From Psoroptes ovis (lineage: Eukaryota; Arthropoda; Arachnida; Sarcoptiformes; Psoroptidae): a DNA stretch of 64,000 nt. The stretch is from contig PQWQ01000026.1 of NCBI GenBank assembly GCA_002943765.1, forward strand, positions 620,001-684,000, read 5' to 3'. The notes beneath the pieces are model-generated. The model ran no database searches. It worked only from the letters and a program-made list of their open reading frames with translations, and was not told the DNA's origin. Below, piece after piece: positions 1 through 11,700 of the stretch; the first letter of the stretch is position 1; the number at the start of each line of letters is the position of its first letter. A program made the position numbers and the translations under genes.

Positions 1-197
1 GCACATTTTAAAACATCATCATCATCATCATCATAAAAAAAGGGAATACTTTTTTTTTGAAAGAAAATGATTAAATCATGACTGATGTTGTTAATAAATA
101 AATGAAAAATTTATATCCTTCAACATCATTTATGGTCATCATTAATAAAATGATATATTTAACAAAAAATAAAATAAAATAAAATAAAATAACTCAC

Positions 198-734
198 AGG
201 TATAGCAGGTCTAAATGTTGCCGGTTTTTCGTATGCTTCAAACCATTCACAACGTAAACGTTTAGCTTCATCATATGCTTCAATAATATCCGTACCATAT
301 TGAATGACGATTGTATTTTCAAAATATTTCCCTTGTAAATCAGGCTTTGTACCACATTCATCATAACGAACATTGAATGTCGTGTGCGTCAGACCCGAAT
401 ATGGTTTAACATAAACACATTTACTTTGTCCATAGGTACCTTTTGAAAATATAATACCATTGAATGGTCCATTAAATTCAGCACGAACAGTCATATATTC
501 TTTGCCACATATTACATCTAATGAATCTAATTTTGTACTACTTGTTATTATATCATTATTATTATTATTATTATTATCATTCGCTAATTGTTGTTGAGAT
601 CCATGTATCATCATTATATCATCATTATGATTATGAATTTGATTATTATTATTATTATTATTATGATCACCAATAAAATTGGATCCAACATTCGATATTA
701 TATCATCATAATAATCATTTTGGCATTTGATTAT
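198..734 (-). CDS. ZP-domain protein, one internal exon (partial)
   Basis: This exon reads through 179 codons in one frame. It starts after an ATAG acceptor (minus strand, 738-735) and ends at a GTGAGTT donor (197-191), both at codon boundaries. The first half is low complexity (Asn, Asp, His). The second half is the N-terminal part of a zona pellucida domain: a CGKEYMTV start, then FNGPFNGIIFSKGTYG, a conserved Cys before VYVKP, RYDECGTKPDLQGKYFENT, and RLRCEWFEAYEK. These spacings match arthropod cuticular and apical-matrix ZP proteins, which polymerise outside epithelial cells. The rest of the ZP domain, the furin site and the membrane anchor must lie beyond the left edge. I did not find the 5' exons. 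The domain call is secure; the exact family member is not known. Confidence 0.8.
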
Positions 735-2403
735 CTATGATAAAATTGGATTGAAATTTTATGATTAATTGAAAATTAATAGATAAAACATACATTATTA
801 TATAATAATAAATTAATATAAATAATCGATCGTATTAGCTTCATTAATAAACGATGATGATGACTAAAATAATGCTTTTTATAATGCTTCATATTATGTT
901 ATTTTTGTTTTAAAATAATTATTTATAAAATCAATTAATTATCAATCAATTATTATTGTTGTTGTAGGGAACATTTGTGCAGACGTATATTTGATCGATT
1001 TGATTTATTCAACAAACGAAATGTCGTTTAATGATGCTTGAAAACACATCGAATAATTTCAATGATTATATTCATATTTTTGGACAATTCATCATCATCA
1101 TAAATAAATTAATAATTCACACATTTCACATTCAAAACTTTATACTTTGAATTTTATTTGATATAATTTGATTGTCGATGATCAATTGACAAAAATCAAT
1201 TGAAAATTTGGATCAATTAGTATTATTTCTCATATTTTGATTTAGGAATTTACATTTATGAAATGATAATTTGACACAAATAACTTTGGTGAATATAATG
1301 ATTATAATAACAAATAAATAATTCAAGTAGTTATTTGAAAAATTTTCTCAGTAAAAAGTTGACCAAATGAATTTTATACAAACACACACCAACGAAATAT
1401 TTCTGGCATTGATTGATTTTTGTTCTTAATAAATAAATAAATGAATTTAAGAAAGCAAATTTTTTTTCAACAAGAAAAGAAGGTATAGACCTATGCACAC
1501 ACACATAGATACACATAGAAACACCGTTAATTTCAAATTATTGATGAATGAAATGAAATTTTTATTCAACTTCGTATCCGATCGTAACCAACAACAACAA
1601 CTGATCGAAATGAATCGTTTATTCGTATTCCATATCTCTCTCTCGCTTTGGCTCTTCTGGTCATTCTTCTAAATTCAATGTTAAAATCATCATCATCATT
1701 CTCTTGTGTCTCATGATTTTGGAAGGCACAAAAGAACTAACCCAATAATAATAATAATAATAATAATCTTTGATATATTTACTTGCAATTTAAAGAAATA
1801 AAACACTGATGATGATGATGATTTCGAATGATCATAAAAAAAAGGTTAGAATTCAGGTAAATAAATGAATGAATAAGTAGAAAAGAGAATGAGAGAGAGA
1901 GAGAACACTCATATATAACCTAATGTATTTTAAATCAAGGATATGTGGTGCCTGTTAGGTTAAAGATGGCACAATTTATGTACATCATCATCATCATCAT
2001 CATCATCAACATCGTTATATAATCACTATTTCATTTGTTTAAATTACACTTGAACTTTGAATTATGTTTAAAATGAAAAGAAATGTTCATATATTTCTTT
2101 GAGGTTGTACTTACCTGGGTATTCTCAAAGGTATTTACCTGTTGATATATATATTTAATTTCAACATTCTTTTGGCAAACTATATTATTCGTGCATTTTA
2201 TTTCGGTATTTTCTTCTATTTTCATTCAATGAAATCAGTTATTCGTATAACAAGTTTTTCTCGCTTCATGTTTACCTTCATTTATTCTCAATCCAATACC
2301 TTTGGTTCTCAATGAAAATTGGTTCTCATTTCTTCATATTTCTTCAATAAAAACATATCGAAAGGTTTGAAATGAAGAGAAACTCCAAATACCGAGATAA
2401 ATA
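735..2403. other. Gene-free stretch, probably intron or upstream of the ZP gene
   Basis: No convincing exon. The stretch is AT-rich with microsatellites: an AAT run near 1742-1770, GA-rich repeats near 1880-1905, and a long CAT run at 1983-2013. A minus-strand reading frame at 2110-2225 ends at a good CAG/GTAAGT donor (about 2109-2114) and contains two cysteines, so an upstream ZP-gene exon here cannot be excluded, but nothing in it is recognisable. Confidence 0.4.
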
Positions 2404-2485
2404 TTCGGTTGTCCGAAAAGTTCTCGCTGATTTACCAATTGAAAAACGTCTGAAAATTGCGCAAAAAACTTTTCGGACAACCTAA
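2404..2485. mobile_element. Palindromic mariner-end MITE, copy 1 (group A')
   Basis: Ends TTCGGTTGTCCGAAAAGTT and AACTTTTCGGACAACCTAA are inverted repeats. TA flanks both sides (2402-2403 and 2486-2487). The inner part resembles copy 4. There is no coding capacity. Confidence 0.85.
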
Positions 2486-2731
2486 TATCTGGATGTATCG
2501 ATTGAACGATATTCATCATTGAATTCAGCATTCATCAAAAATTGAACCGGCATTTGAATAAGGCAAATGATTTTTTAAAAACTTTTACACCGAATGAATA
2601 TTTTTCCTTCTTCTTCTGAACCATATAACCTTAAAGGTTATCATCATAAAAAAATAATCATCACAACGCAATAAACTAGTTTAGACTTGATTATTTAAAT
2701 TAAAATAAATACATTTTAGAATGATATAATC

Positions 2732-2918
2732 CAGTCATTCTCAACCTTTTTTTCGCTGCGGCACACTGAAAAAAGGAAAAGCCTTTATTTCCAAAATCTT
2801 GCGGCACACCAAGTAAAGGAATAGTAAAGGAATGAGTTAGATTTACGAAATTTGGCGGCACATTTTTGAAATCTCGCGGAACACTAAAGTGCCGCGGAAC
2901 ACCGGTTGAGAATGACTG
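2732..2918. mobile_element. Non-autonomous hAT-type DNA transposon with 8-bp target duplication
   Basis: The 15-bp ends CAGTCATTCTCAACC (2732-2746) and GGTTGAGAATGACTG (2904-2918) are perfect inverted repeats. They are flanked by an exact 8-bp direct repeat ATATAATC (2724-2731 and 2919-2926). Eight-bp duplications and CAGNNNTTCTCAACC-like ends are the known hallmarks of hAT elements. The interior is only 157 bp, carries no transposase, and contains several short motifs resembling GCGGCACAC and CGCGGAACAC, likely transposase sites. It must have been moved by a transposase coded elsewhere. Confidence 0.93.
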
Positions 2919-3159
2919 ATATAATCTAACAAAATATCTTTGAATAAATACATTCAAAGACATACATAAATACACACAATTAATCAGTGATTATCATCAT
3001 CATAATTATTATCTTTGATTTAAACATTTTCAATTTTATTTCATTTTGATTCGAGATATATCATATGATTTGAATCATGAAAATATTTCATTTCATTTCA
3101 TTTTATTTATTATTTTTCACGCAAATGAAACATTTTTACTTTGATGATATTAATAACTA

Positions 3160-3239
3160 TTAGGTTGTCCGAAAAGTTTTTGCCGATTATATCGTAAAGA
3201 ATAATGAAAAAATCGGCAAATACTTATCGGACAATCTAA
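3160..3239. mobile_element. Palindromic mariner-end MITE, copy 2 (group A)
   Basis: 80 bp, starting TTAGGTTGTCCGAAAAGTTT and ending TCGGACAATCTAA, with TA on both sides (3158-3159, 3240-3241). The inner sequence has GCCGATTATATCGTA on the left and AATCGGCA on the right, so most of the element can fold on itself. Confidence 0.88.
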
Positions 3240-3499
3240 TATTAATCAAAGCATGAATTTATTTATTTATTCATTTCAATCCATTCAATTTATTCATTTT
3301 TTCAAATTCTCTCTCTCTCTTGCTCTTCAATATTTAAATATTTCATATTTCAAGCACCGTTGATTATCATCATCATCGAGTTATTAAGTAATTGTTTTTA
3401 TTTTTATTTCATTTTTTTTCAATGTTGATAATATAACAAGAATTTGATTTATTTTTCAATGTGGTTTTCTCACACTATGTGTGGAGGCTTTTCATTTTA

Positions 3500-3579
3500 T
3501 TATGTTGTCCGAAAAGTTTATTCCGCTTAATCAATAGAGTTGCTAATGAAAATCGGCCAGAACTTTCCGGACAACTTGA
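3500..3579. mobile_element. Palindromic mariner-end MITE, copy 3 (group B)
   Basis: 80 bp, TTATGTTGTCCGAAAAGTTT to TTCCGGACAACTTGA, flanked by TA. The middle (AATCAATAGAGTTGCTAATG) matches copies 5 and 10 and defines group B. Confidence 0.85.
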
Positions 3580-4863
3580 TATTTTTTATTTTTTCATTTT
3601 ATAACATGACACATAGGCATACAACAACACACGAAAGAGACGAGAAAAATGACAAATTAATCATCGAAAATCGGTGGCAAAATTTTTAATTTTAAGGGAA
3701 AAAATTTTCATCAAAAATTCAAAAATTCTGCCCAAAATACATTAAAAATAGATTAAAATTCATTTTAAAATTTTAAACCTTGGAAAATTTGAAAAATTTT
3801 TACATTATTCAACCGGAAAAATGAAGACATGGATAGTCCTACATGATTGAATATGATTGATGTATGCACAAAGACACACATTTTTTCGAAAATTTTTGTG
3901 GACATTTTAAATTATTTAAAATCATTTTCAGCTAAAGCATAAGGCTAAAACCTTTAACAAGCCTTGTTGATTGCAGTGACAAAAATTTTTTTCGCCAAAT
4001 TTCAATCAAATAAAGAGAGAAAATGAATGAATGAATGTATGGCGCCCAATGAAAAAATGAAATTAGATCAAGATTTTAAAAATATTTGATTTCGAAAAAA
4101 TATTTTACATTTTTTCTTCTTTAATTTCATTGCAATGATTTACCAAAATATTAGTTTGAAATATTAGTATTTGAAAATATAAGAATTAAATAATCAGGTT
4201 ATTTGTTTTAATGTTTTATTAATAGTAATCGATTATCTTTGACGATTATTATTATTTTCACATTATTTTTCTATGATAAATCTCATCATTTATAACTATA
4301 GAAGAAATGCCTACATTTTTTAGCCTATTAATAATTTATATTTATAGCACAATTATGCGTGTATCAGTATTATTATGAGTGTGTAAGCTATTATTTCAGT
4401 ACTAAATGAAAATACAAGTCTAAATATTACAATGATTCATCAATCAAAATTTTTTTATGGCTGATAATAATCATGTTTTACAGCGTAAATCATGATATTG
4501 ATAATAATCGATAGATTTCGATTGATTGATTGATTATCGTTTTAATCAATGAAAAAACGAATCGAAACGATATCGATATATTTGAACGTGAATAAATGAA
4601 TGAATGATGATCAAGTTAAAATAAAAAAACATGAATATATTTATCTATGGGCAATTAATTATGATAATAATTAGAATAAAAACATTTAAATAAGTTGAAG
4701 TGAATGTAATATAACATTGATAAAAGTGATTATAAGGATTCATTATTTATTTCTCAGAAATTTATATAAATATTCAAATATTATCTCGAATATTATCAAA
4801 CCAAATCTTTGTTGCTCGAGAATAGATTAATGATAATGATGATAATCAATGGAAATATTTATA
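3580..4863. other. Gene-free AT-rich stretch
   Basis: I see no gene or structured element here, only AT-rich sequence with short ATT/AAT and GATT repeats. Confidence 0.5.
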
Positions 4864-4944
4864 TTGGGTTGTCCGAAAAGTTTTCCGCCGATTTACTGAT
4901 TGAAAAACATTTGAAAATCGGCAAAAACTTTTCGGACAACCCAA
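4864..4944. mobile_element. Palindromic mariner-end MITE, copy 4 (group A')
   Basis: TTGGGTTGTCCGAAAAGTTT to AACTTTTCGGACAACCCAA, nearly perfect ends. TA is on the left (4862-4863), but TG is on the right, so one target base has changed. The inner part matches copy 1. Confidence 0.87.
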
Positions 4945-5871
4945 TGAATAATGTGAAAGCAATCATTTTAATGAAAAATGAGCAATTTTTCATTCAAAAA
5001 TAACCAAGAAAATTTTCAAAAATATAATCACGGTTCAATGAGATTTTCCATTGTTTCACATAATTTACACAATAAAATGAAATGAAATAAAAAGAAATGA
5101 AAAACCACAATAAATTTTCACATTTATTAAAAAATGATAATAATTTGAATGGTAAAAATAATGTGTAAAAATGGAGAGAAAATGTAGAATTACTCATCCT
5201 TGAAAAGCCAAGTAATAATATTGATAATAAAAAATGATTTCTTATAATAATCATTCATCAATCATAATCGATATTTTTATTATTATTTTTACAAATCTAT
5301 GTCAATTCATATATGATTTTTGTTCTGTTCATTGTTTTATCGACATGTTTGATTTGTAATTTGATGAAAATTTTTTAGAGTTATTATTATTGGTACCTGG
5401 TCATTTTACTTACTTGTAATAATAATGATAATGATAATGGTCAATCAATCAATAAAGAAATATTTTTTTAAAAATTTTATTTCATTTTTATTTGAATCGA
5501 TTTGAAGACCAATCGATGTACTCGGATCAATTGTTTTTCTCGGTTTTCAGGGATTGATTCTCAATCTTTATTATTATTATTATCAATACTTATAACTTTG
5601 GTATTTTTGGAAAACCAGTTATTATTATTATTGCTTTCAAAGAAATCAAAATTCACAATTTCGTATATTCGAAGAGGTAATAATAAAAATGGAAATAATT
5701 TTTTCTTAAAAAAAATCAATTAAATGATGTTGAATTGAATTTTTGTTCGAAATTATATTCAACTTTTTTTTCGTGGATTGAAATGAATTTAAAATCATTA
5801 AATGAAATAAAATTCAATTGAAATTCCATTGTTTATTGTTATTTCGCTGATTTCTTGCATTTCAAATGTAT
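4945..5871. other. Gene-free interval downstream of TAF8
   Basis: No supported gene. On the minus strand an AATAAA hexamer (plus-strand TTTATT at 5832-5837) lies about 35 bp after the TAF8 stop and is its likely polyadenylation signal. Confidence 0.5.
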
Positions 5872-6858
5872 TTAAAAATTATTTACAACCTTTGCCGGTA
5901 ATAGAAATGGATTTTCAATCAAATCAACACTATTATTATTATTATTATTGATGCTATTATTATTATTATTACTGGTATTTAATGTATAATCTTCTTTCAT
6001 ATCGATTGATTCATTCAATTTTGTTGCATCAATTGTTGTATCGATTGTTGCTGTTGCTGTTGTTGTTGTTGTAGTTCCTGTTGTTGCTATTATTGTATTG
6101 TTTGTCATGTTTGCTGTATTGGTACTGCTATTATTTGTTGATTTTTTATTAGCATTTAATATGTATTGAAATTGATTATCTTGTACATTCCAAATACGAT
6201 CTTTTGGTAATAGTGCTGACAGATATGGTACATTATTCTTTTTAATACCAATTAATGGAAATAAATGTGATTGTGCTTGTTTATCGGTGAATAATGAATA
6301 TGAATTGGTTGATGATGATGTTTTTGCCATAAATCTGGTCAATGCTCGTTCAACATCACGTTTTTGCATTGATGATTTTTCTCTTAATGTTTCATAATCA
6401 GTAATTGGTTGTTTGAATGTCGGTGTACCAATATATGAATGTGAATCAGGAAACGGTGGCAGATAATCGGGAATATAGCTTGGATGTGGACATCTTTTAC
6501 CTGTTTGCAATATTTTTTGTTGTTGCTGTTTAGGCATAACAGAGTGAGGAGGAATTCCAATACGATTTGTTCGTTGGGCATATTGAATCAATGACGGTAC
6601 ATTGAATCCCATTTCAATTAATGCCATATAAACATCACCGGCTAATGGTTCACTTCTACCAGAATGTTCAGCAAAACATTTAGCCGTATAACTTAATTCA
6701 CTAATAAATGCTTGAAACATTTCCATTAAAATATCGAGAACATAATTATCAGCCGATTGAAATCCAACTTCTTGACATAATGCAGCAACAACTGAAAATA
6801 ATATTTTTCTTCTTGCCGAAATCGATGATGTTGATGATTGATGATTCAAAGAATCCAT
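5872..6858 (-). CDS. TAF8: TFIID subunit TAF8
   Basis: A single-exon gene of 328 residues with ATG at 6858. TAF8 is a TFIID subunit that pairs with TAF10 through a histone fold and helps recruit TAF2 at RNA polymerase II promoters in the nucleus. Residues about 13-95 form the bromo-associated histone fold (RKILFSVVAALCQEVGF, then AFISELSYTAKCFAEHSGR and DVYMALIEMGFNV). Residues about 123-150 carry the TAF8-specific motif HPSYIPDYLPPFPDSHSYIG with the TPTFKQPITDYETLREK continuation, followed by QKRDVERALTRFMAK. The last about 90 residues are a Thr/Asn-rich low-complexity tail. The length is close to that of animal TAF8. No intron is needed. An inverted pair of GATAGATGGCA motifs lies about 100-165 bp upstream. 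I am confident of the family. Confidence 0.95.
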   Translation of the reverse strand: MDSLNHQSSTSSISARRKILFSVVAALCQEVGFQSADNYVLDILMEMFQAFISELSYTAKCFAEHSGRSEPLAGDVYMALIEMGFNVPSLIQYAQRTNRIGIPPHSVMPKQQQQKILQTGKRCPHPSYIPDYLPPFPDSHSYIGTPTFKQPITDYETLREKSSMQKRDVERALTRFMAKTSSSTNSYSLFTDKQAQSHLFPLIGIKKNNVPYLSALLPKDRIWNVQDNQFQYILNANKKSTNNSSTNTANMTNNTIIATTGTTTTTTATATIDTTIDATKLNESIDMKEDYTLNTSNNNNNSINNNNNNSVDLIENPFLLPAKVVNNF

Positions 6859-6959
6859 TTTAATATTTTAAAAATCAAAATTCAAATTAATTCAATTCAA
6901 TTCAAATTACCATGTTCAAAACATAAACAAAAACAATTTTAAGGGCCAAAATAAAATCC

Positions 6960-7022
6960 GATAGATGGCAAAATTTTAGAAAATATTTAAATTCAACCAA
7001 AGACTATAGATTGCCATCTATC
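6960..7022. promoter_or_regulatory. Inverted GATAGATGGCA pair upstream of TAF8
   Basis: GATAGATGGCA at 6960-6970 and its exact reverse complement TGCCATCTATC at 7012-7022 are separated by 41 bp, about 100-165 bp upstream of the TAF8 start codon. ATGGC cores resemble YY1/Pho sites. A regulatory role is inferred. Confidence 0.35.
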
Positions 7023-8677
7023 ATTGAAGTGATTAAATTCAAATTCAATAATTATAAATGTTGGCTTCACTGCAATACATTTATTATTGAAATTTGAAAT
7101 ATTGAAAATATGGGAAAAAATATGAAAAAAAAAATTTGAATGAAAAACAAATTATACTAATTAAGGTAATAATAATAATGATATTAAATTTCAAACGAGA
7201 CATTTGAATATTATGAGGAAAAATGATCCATAAGTACAATAATAATCATCATTATAATGATCTTGGTACATTCAGTCGTTCATTATGGATAATTGGGCGT
7301 TTTAAAATACGAAGGGAAAATTCCATTTTTTTCAGGGCGATATCTGTTTTTTTCAATATTTTCACCATGTTAGTCACCATATAGACATGTCTAATAATCA
7401 CAAATAATAATAATAATAATCACCAAATGATGATAATAACATGACAATTGAAAAAAAAAACGATGATGATGATGATGATGATTATCACATTTTTTTTTCG
7501 ATGGGGCCTATCATCAAATATTTATCATTTAATACATTTATAATCATTTTTTTTGCCATTTAAAAAGTTCAACGAGAAAATGGCTTTAAATTAAGAGATA
7601 AAGGAATTCCAATTATGATGGCGCCATTAAGCATTTTATTTATTTCATTGTGAAAATGATCACACCATAAACAAGTATGAATGAAAATGAATTAAATTCA
7701 TTTCGGATCCATTGTATTCCATTGTATTCATCGGGTCCATAGATGAATCCATTGAATTGAATTGAATTCATTACAAAAAACACTTCATTTTTCATTTTCC
7801 AAAAAAATTAATTGTGATTTAGATTAAATAAAAATACAATAAAATAAGATAAATAATAAAAATATTTCTTTGAAATTGTTTGAAAAAATTTATCATCCAA
7901 CACATGTGTATTGGCCGTTATCATTAAAGATATATGCCATCACATATATCTTTGATAACAATAATTAAACAGATTAATGGTTCATATGTACCTAAATGAA
8001 ATAATGAAAATTAAGACATTAATTTTTTTTTCTTTGAAATTCTATTATTATCATTATTATTATCTTCATCATTATCATGTCCGGTACATTCAAACAATAA
8101 ATTTTTAAAAAATAAATTTCCTCTCGCTTTTGTTTTGCTGTACACATTGATTTTATCAATTAAAAGTTTTTAAAAAAATATTTTTTTAAAAAAAGGAAAT
8201 TGAGCCATTTAAAAATTCTTTGAAATGAATTTTTCCAAAAAGAAAATATTTGACAAGGTTCAAACGATTGATCAAAAAATGAAACTGAGCGATGATCAAA
8301 CATGATACGAAGATGTTTAATGTTTCATGAATCCTTTTCATTCATTCATTCATTGATTCATTCATCAACAGCAGTAATGACAAGAACAACAACAACAGGC
8401 AAGCAATGTTATTCGGCATTGAATTTGTATGTTCAAAAATTTCAAAAAAATTTGACAAGGAATTCGATATATTTTACTATCAGTGTATTTCTTCATTCAT
8501 TTCTTTATCATTTATTTCAACACTAATTAAATGATCTTTCAATTCAATACAATTCAATTCAATTATGACTAGAAAATTACTTAAAATATGTGTTCAATGT
8601 ATGAATAATACACTTTTTTGTTCGTGCATTCAAAAAAACTAAAAAAAAAAACTAAAAGAATTAAGTTTCATTATATA
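7023..8677. other. Gene-free AT-rich stretch
   Basis: No gene recognised. It contains ATG/GAT triplet repeats near 7460-7485 and a GGCGCC-containing block near 7620, but no coding pattern with splice signals. Confidence 0.5.
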
Positions 8678-8759
8678 TTAGACTGTCCGAAAAGTTCATT
8701 CCGTTTAATCAATCGAAAGTTGCTCATGAAAATTGGCCAGAACTTTTCGGACAACCTAA
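8678..8759. mobile_element. Palindromic mariner-end MITE, copy 5 (group B)
   Basis: 82 bp, TTAGACTGTCCGAAAAGTTC to TTTTCGGACAACCTAA, TA on both sides. The middle (AATCAATCGAAAGTTGCTCATG) matches copies 3 and 10. Confidence 0.86.
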
Positions 8760-11700
8760 TATAATCAATTGTGTGTGTCATGTGTTTGCACATATTGTGG
8801 ATTATGCGTGAATTATTAAAGGAAATCATTATTATGTGTGTTTGCATGTAAAACGCATGAAACTATTCGTGAATATTGATGAATGGAAGATGCGCGAAAC
8901 TTAGCATTGAAATTATATATTCAAAATGAATGAATCACAAGAGAGAGAGAGAGAAACCAACAGAAATAATGATCGAAGAAACAAAAAGAAAAAAGTTTAA
9001 AATGGCTTTCAAATAGATAATAGTTCATAATAATAATAATAATAATAATGATTAAAATAAAGATGAAATAAAATAAACGAATAAAACAATAGGCCAACAT
9101 AAAATAATAATGATTCATTTGAATTCTTCGATGTAAACAATTAACAAGTAATTTTATATTATTCAAACTTTATTCAAATTGAATTTGAATTCAATATTAA
9201 ATAATATTCACTTACGAATAGATAGAAATGAATGAATAAATGAATAAATTCATTCGAAAAACATCTTCATCTGCGAACAAGAAGAAATATTTAGTTTCAA
9301 TCATCATCATCATCAATCTATGAACCAGTTGAAATCTATTTAAAAGTTTCTCGAAATTTTTTGAGTGGATTTTCAAGAATTTTTCAGTGAATCGATTGAA
9401 AATTACGGACCTAAAAATCATTTTGCCACTCATCGATGCCATCCATTTGTGCGAAGAGCTCATTTCATTATCAGCGCTGAAGATTATTCCAGAAAAGATG
9501 AATCAAATATGACAACAATGATATTGATAATGACAACGATCATCATTTCAACATAGAAGATTTAGGATTAACTGATCACATTTTTCAATATTTATTTGTT
9601 TGTTTATTTATCTATTTGATTTTAGAAATGAAAATAAACATTTTCAATCAATAAATGTAAGTATATATTGTATATATTGTGAATATGAATTTTTATGAAT
9701 GCCATTGAGATTATCATTGTTATTATTATTATGATTATTATTATTATTTGAAAACATTCATCTGACAATCTCACATCATAATCAATGGGTGCTACATTTT
9801 ATAAATGTATGTTTTTCACATTTCAAATCTTGACACATTGATCCTAACACGTTCATTATCAATGTATCATCATTTTTGTATTTGTTGTCTCGATTTTTTT
9901 TTGACAATGACCATCGTTTTGATCTATGAACCATCGAATTAGAATTGATTATCAATTAATGAAATGTTTTTCACTTTGTTTTGAATTTCATTCAATTTTC
10001 ATGAATTGATTTTCGACTCAAAATGTGTCGAAAACACTCTTTGAAACATTGCGAAATTAATTCTTGCCCCTTTTCAATAAAATTCAAATGAAATTTCAAT
10101 TCAATTCCAATAAAAAATTTTCATTTTCATTTTAATTTTTCACATTTTTTCCATTCATTTCAATATGAATAGAGATGATATTTTATAAATGTTATACTCT
10201 GATACATTTCTCAAGAAATTATTGAAATTTTATTCTCTCTCTCGCTCCACAAAACAAATATCAATGGAATTTCACCAAGAAATTCACCATTTCCCTGTTT
10301 ATTCCCATATGAGAATTTTTTGGGCGAAAAAATTTTGTTTCCAAGAAAAATGTAGATAAATATATCCATAGACTGAGAAATATATCTATAAACATCATCA
10401 ACAACGTCGTATAAATCATTCATCTGAAATTAATAGGAGAATATTTTTCTCTTTTGTTTGTTTTGTATTCACATATAAGAGTAATATAATTAATTAAATA
10501 ATTAACAGTAATGGGTTTTTTCTGCCTTAATCTTATTAAGTTTGGCGTTCATATAGACAATTATCACAATTAATTTAACAATCTTATCAACCATTATATC
10601 TCGGGAAAATTATTTATCATTAGATAAGACATCAACAAGTTGTCAGCGAAAAATGTCAAACATCATCATACACAGAGTATGGAGGTCGAAATCAGACCTT
10701 ATATTCAATTCAAATCTAAGAAAAATTCAACTTTGAATCAAAGAAATGAACCGAAAACATCCATTCAATTGTTCAATTTCCAATACACACATATATTTCC
10801 AAATGAAACTAAACATTTCCATCACCATCATCATTATTATTATTTATTATTGATTAATATCATATAACATACCCTTCAACCAAGAGCGTGGAAAAATTCT
10901 CCTATTAATTCCATCATTTTCCATTCATTTTCACTCTTTTGTCTTCAATGACAAACAGATATAAATCAAAAATTGATTATTTCAAACATACGACAACAAA
11001 CGAAAAGAATAAAGGCGAAAAAAAAATTGATGACATTTTTCCCTCTGTTTCGAGCTTCGAAAAAAAAAAATTCTAAAAATATAAAACAATCATTTGAATT
11101 TCAATATACACAGAGAGATATTTGAAAAAAATATATCACCAAATATTAGGAACACATCTGTAAATAGATGTGTACAAATGCTTCGTGCATTTAATGAATA
11201 TGTTGTAATGATTAAATTATTATTAAAAAATGAAATTTTATTGAAAATAAAATAAAATATTGAAATCCGGGGATAAATTGATGCGAATTTTTCATTATTA
11301 TCATCATTATTTTTCAGTGTAAATTTCTAAAAATAAATGGATAAATGAATGAGAGAAAATTCAAAGAATTGAACGAGTGAAAATTCATAGAAATGAATGA
11401 ATGAGTGAACAATGATTGAATGGTTAAAAATAAATGAGTTTAAAAAATAAATGGATAATGTTTTCTCATTGTTCTTCTCATTGTACATTCCATGTTTATC
11501 ATTAAATTTCATTATTATTATTATTATTTATTATTTCATTTCATTTCAATTGAATGTTTTTCAAGGAAAAACAAAAACAAAACAGAAAACATTTTACCAA
11601 TGATGATTCTAAGAAATGAATGAATGAATGAATGGTAAAAATCATTCAAAAAAAATTTTCATTTCCGATTCAAGTGGTATTTGTGTTGTGTATGGAGATG

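Noticed and set aside
2031..2225. A possible ZP-gene exon on the minus strand with a CAG/GTAAGT donor
   Set aside because: The donor is good, but the translation is low in information and I could not link it to the ZP exon, so it is not called as a gene.
2700..2975. A 91-codon minus-strand frame
   Set aside because: It simply runs across the 187-bp hAT element and its flanks; the sequence is explained by the transposon.
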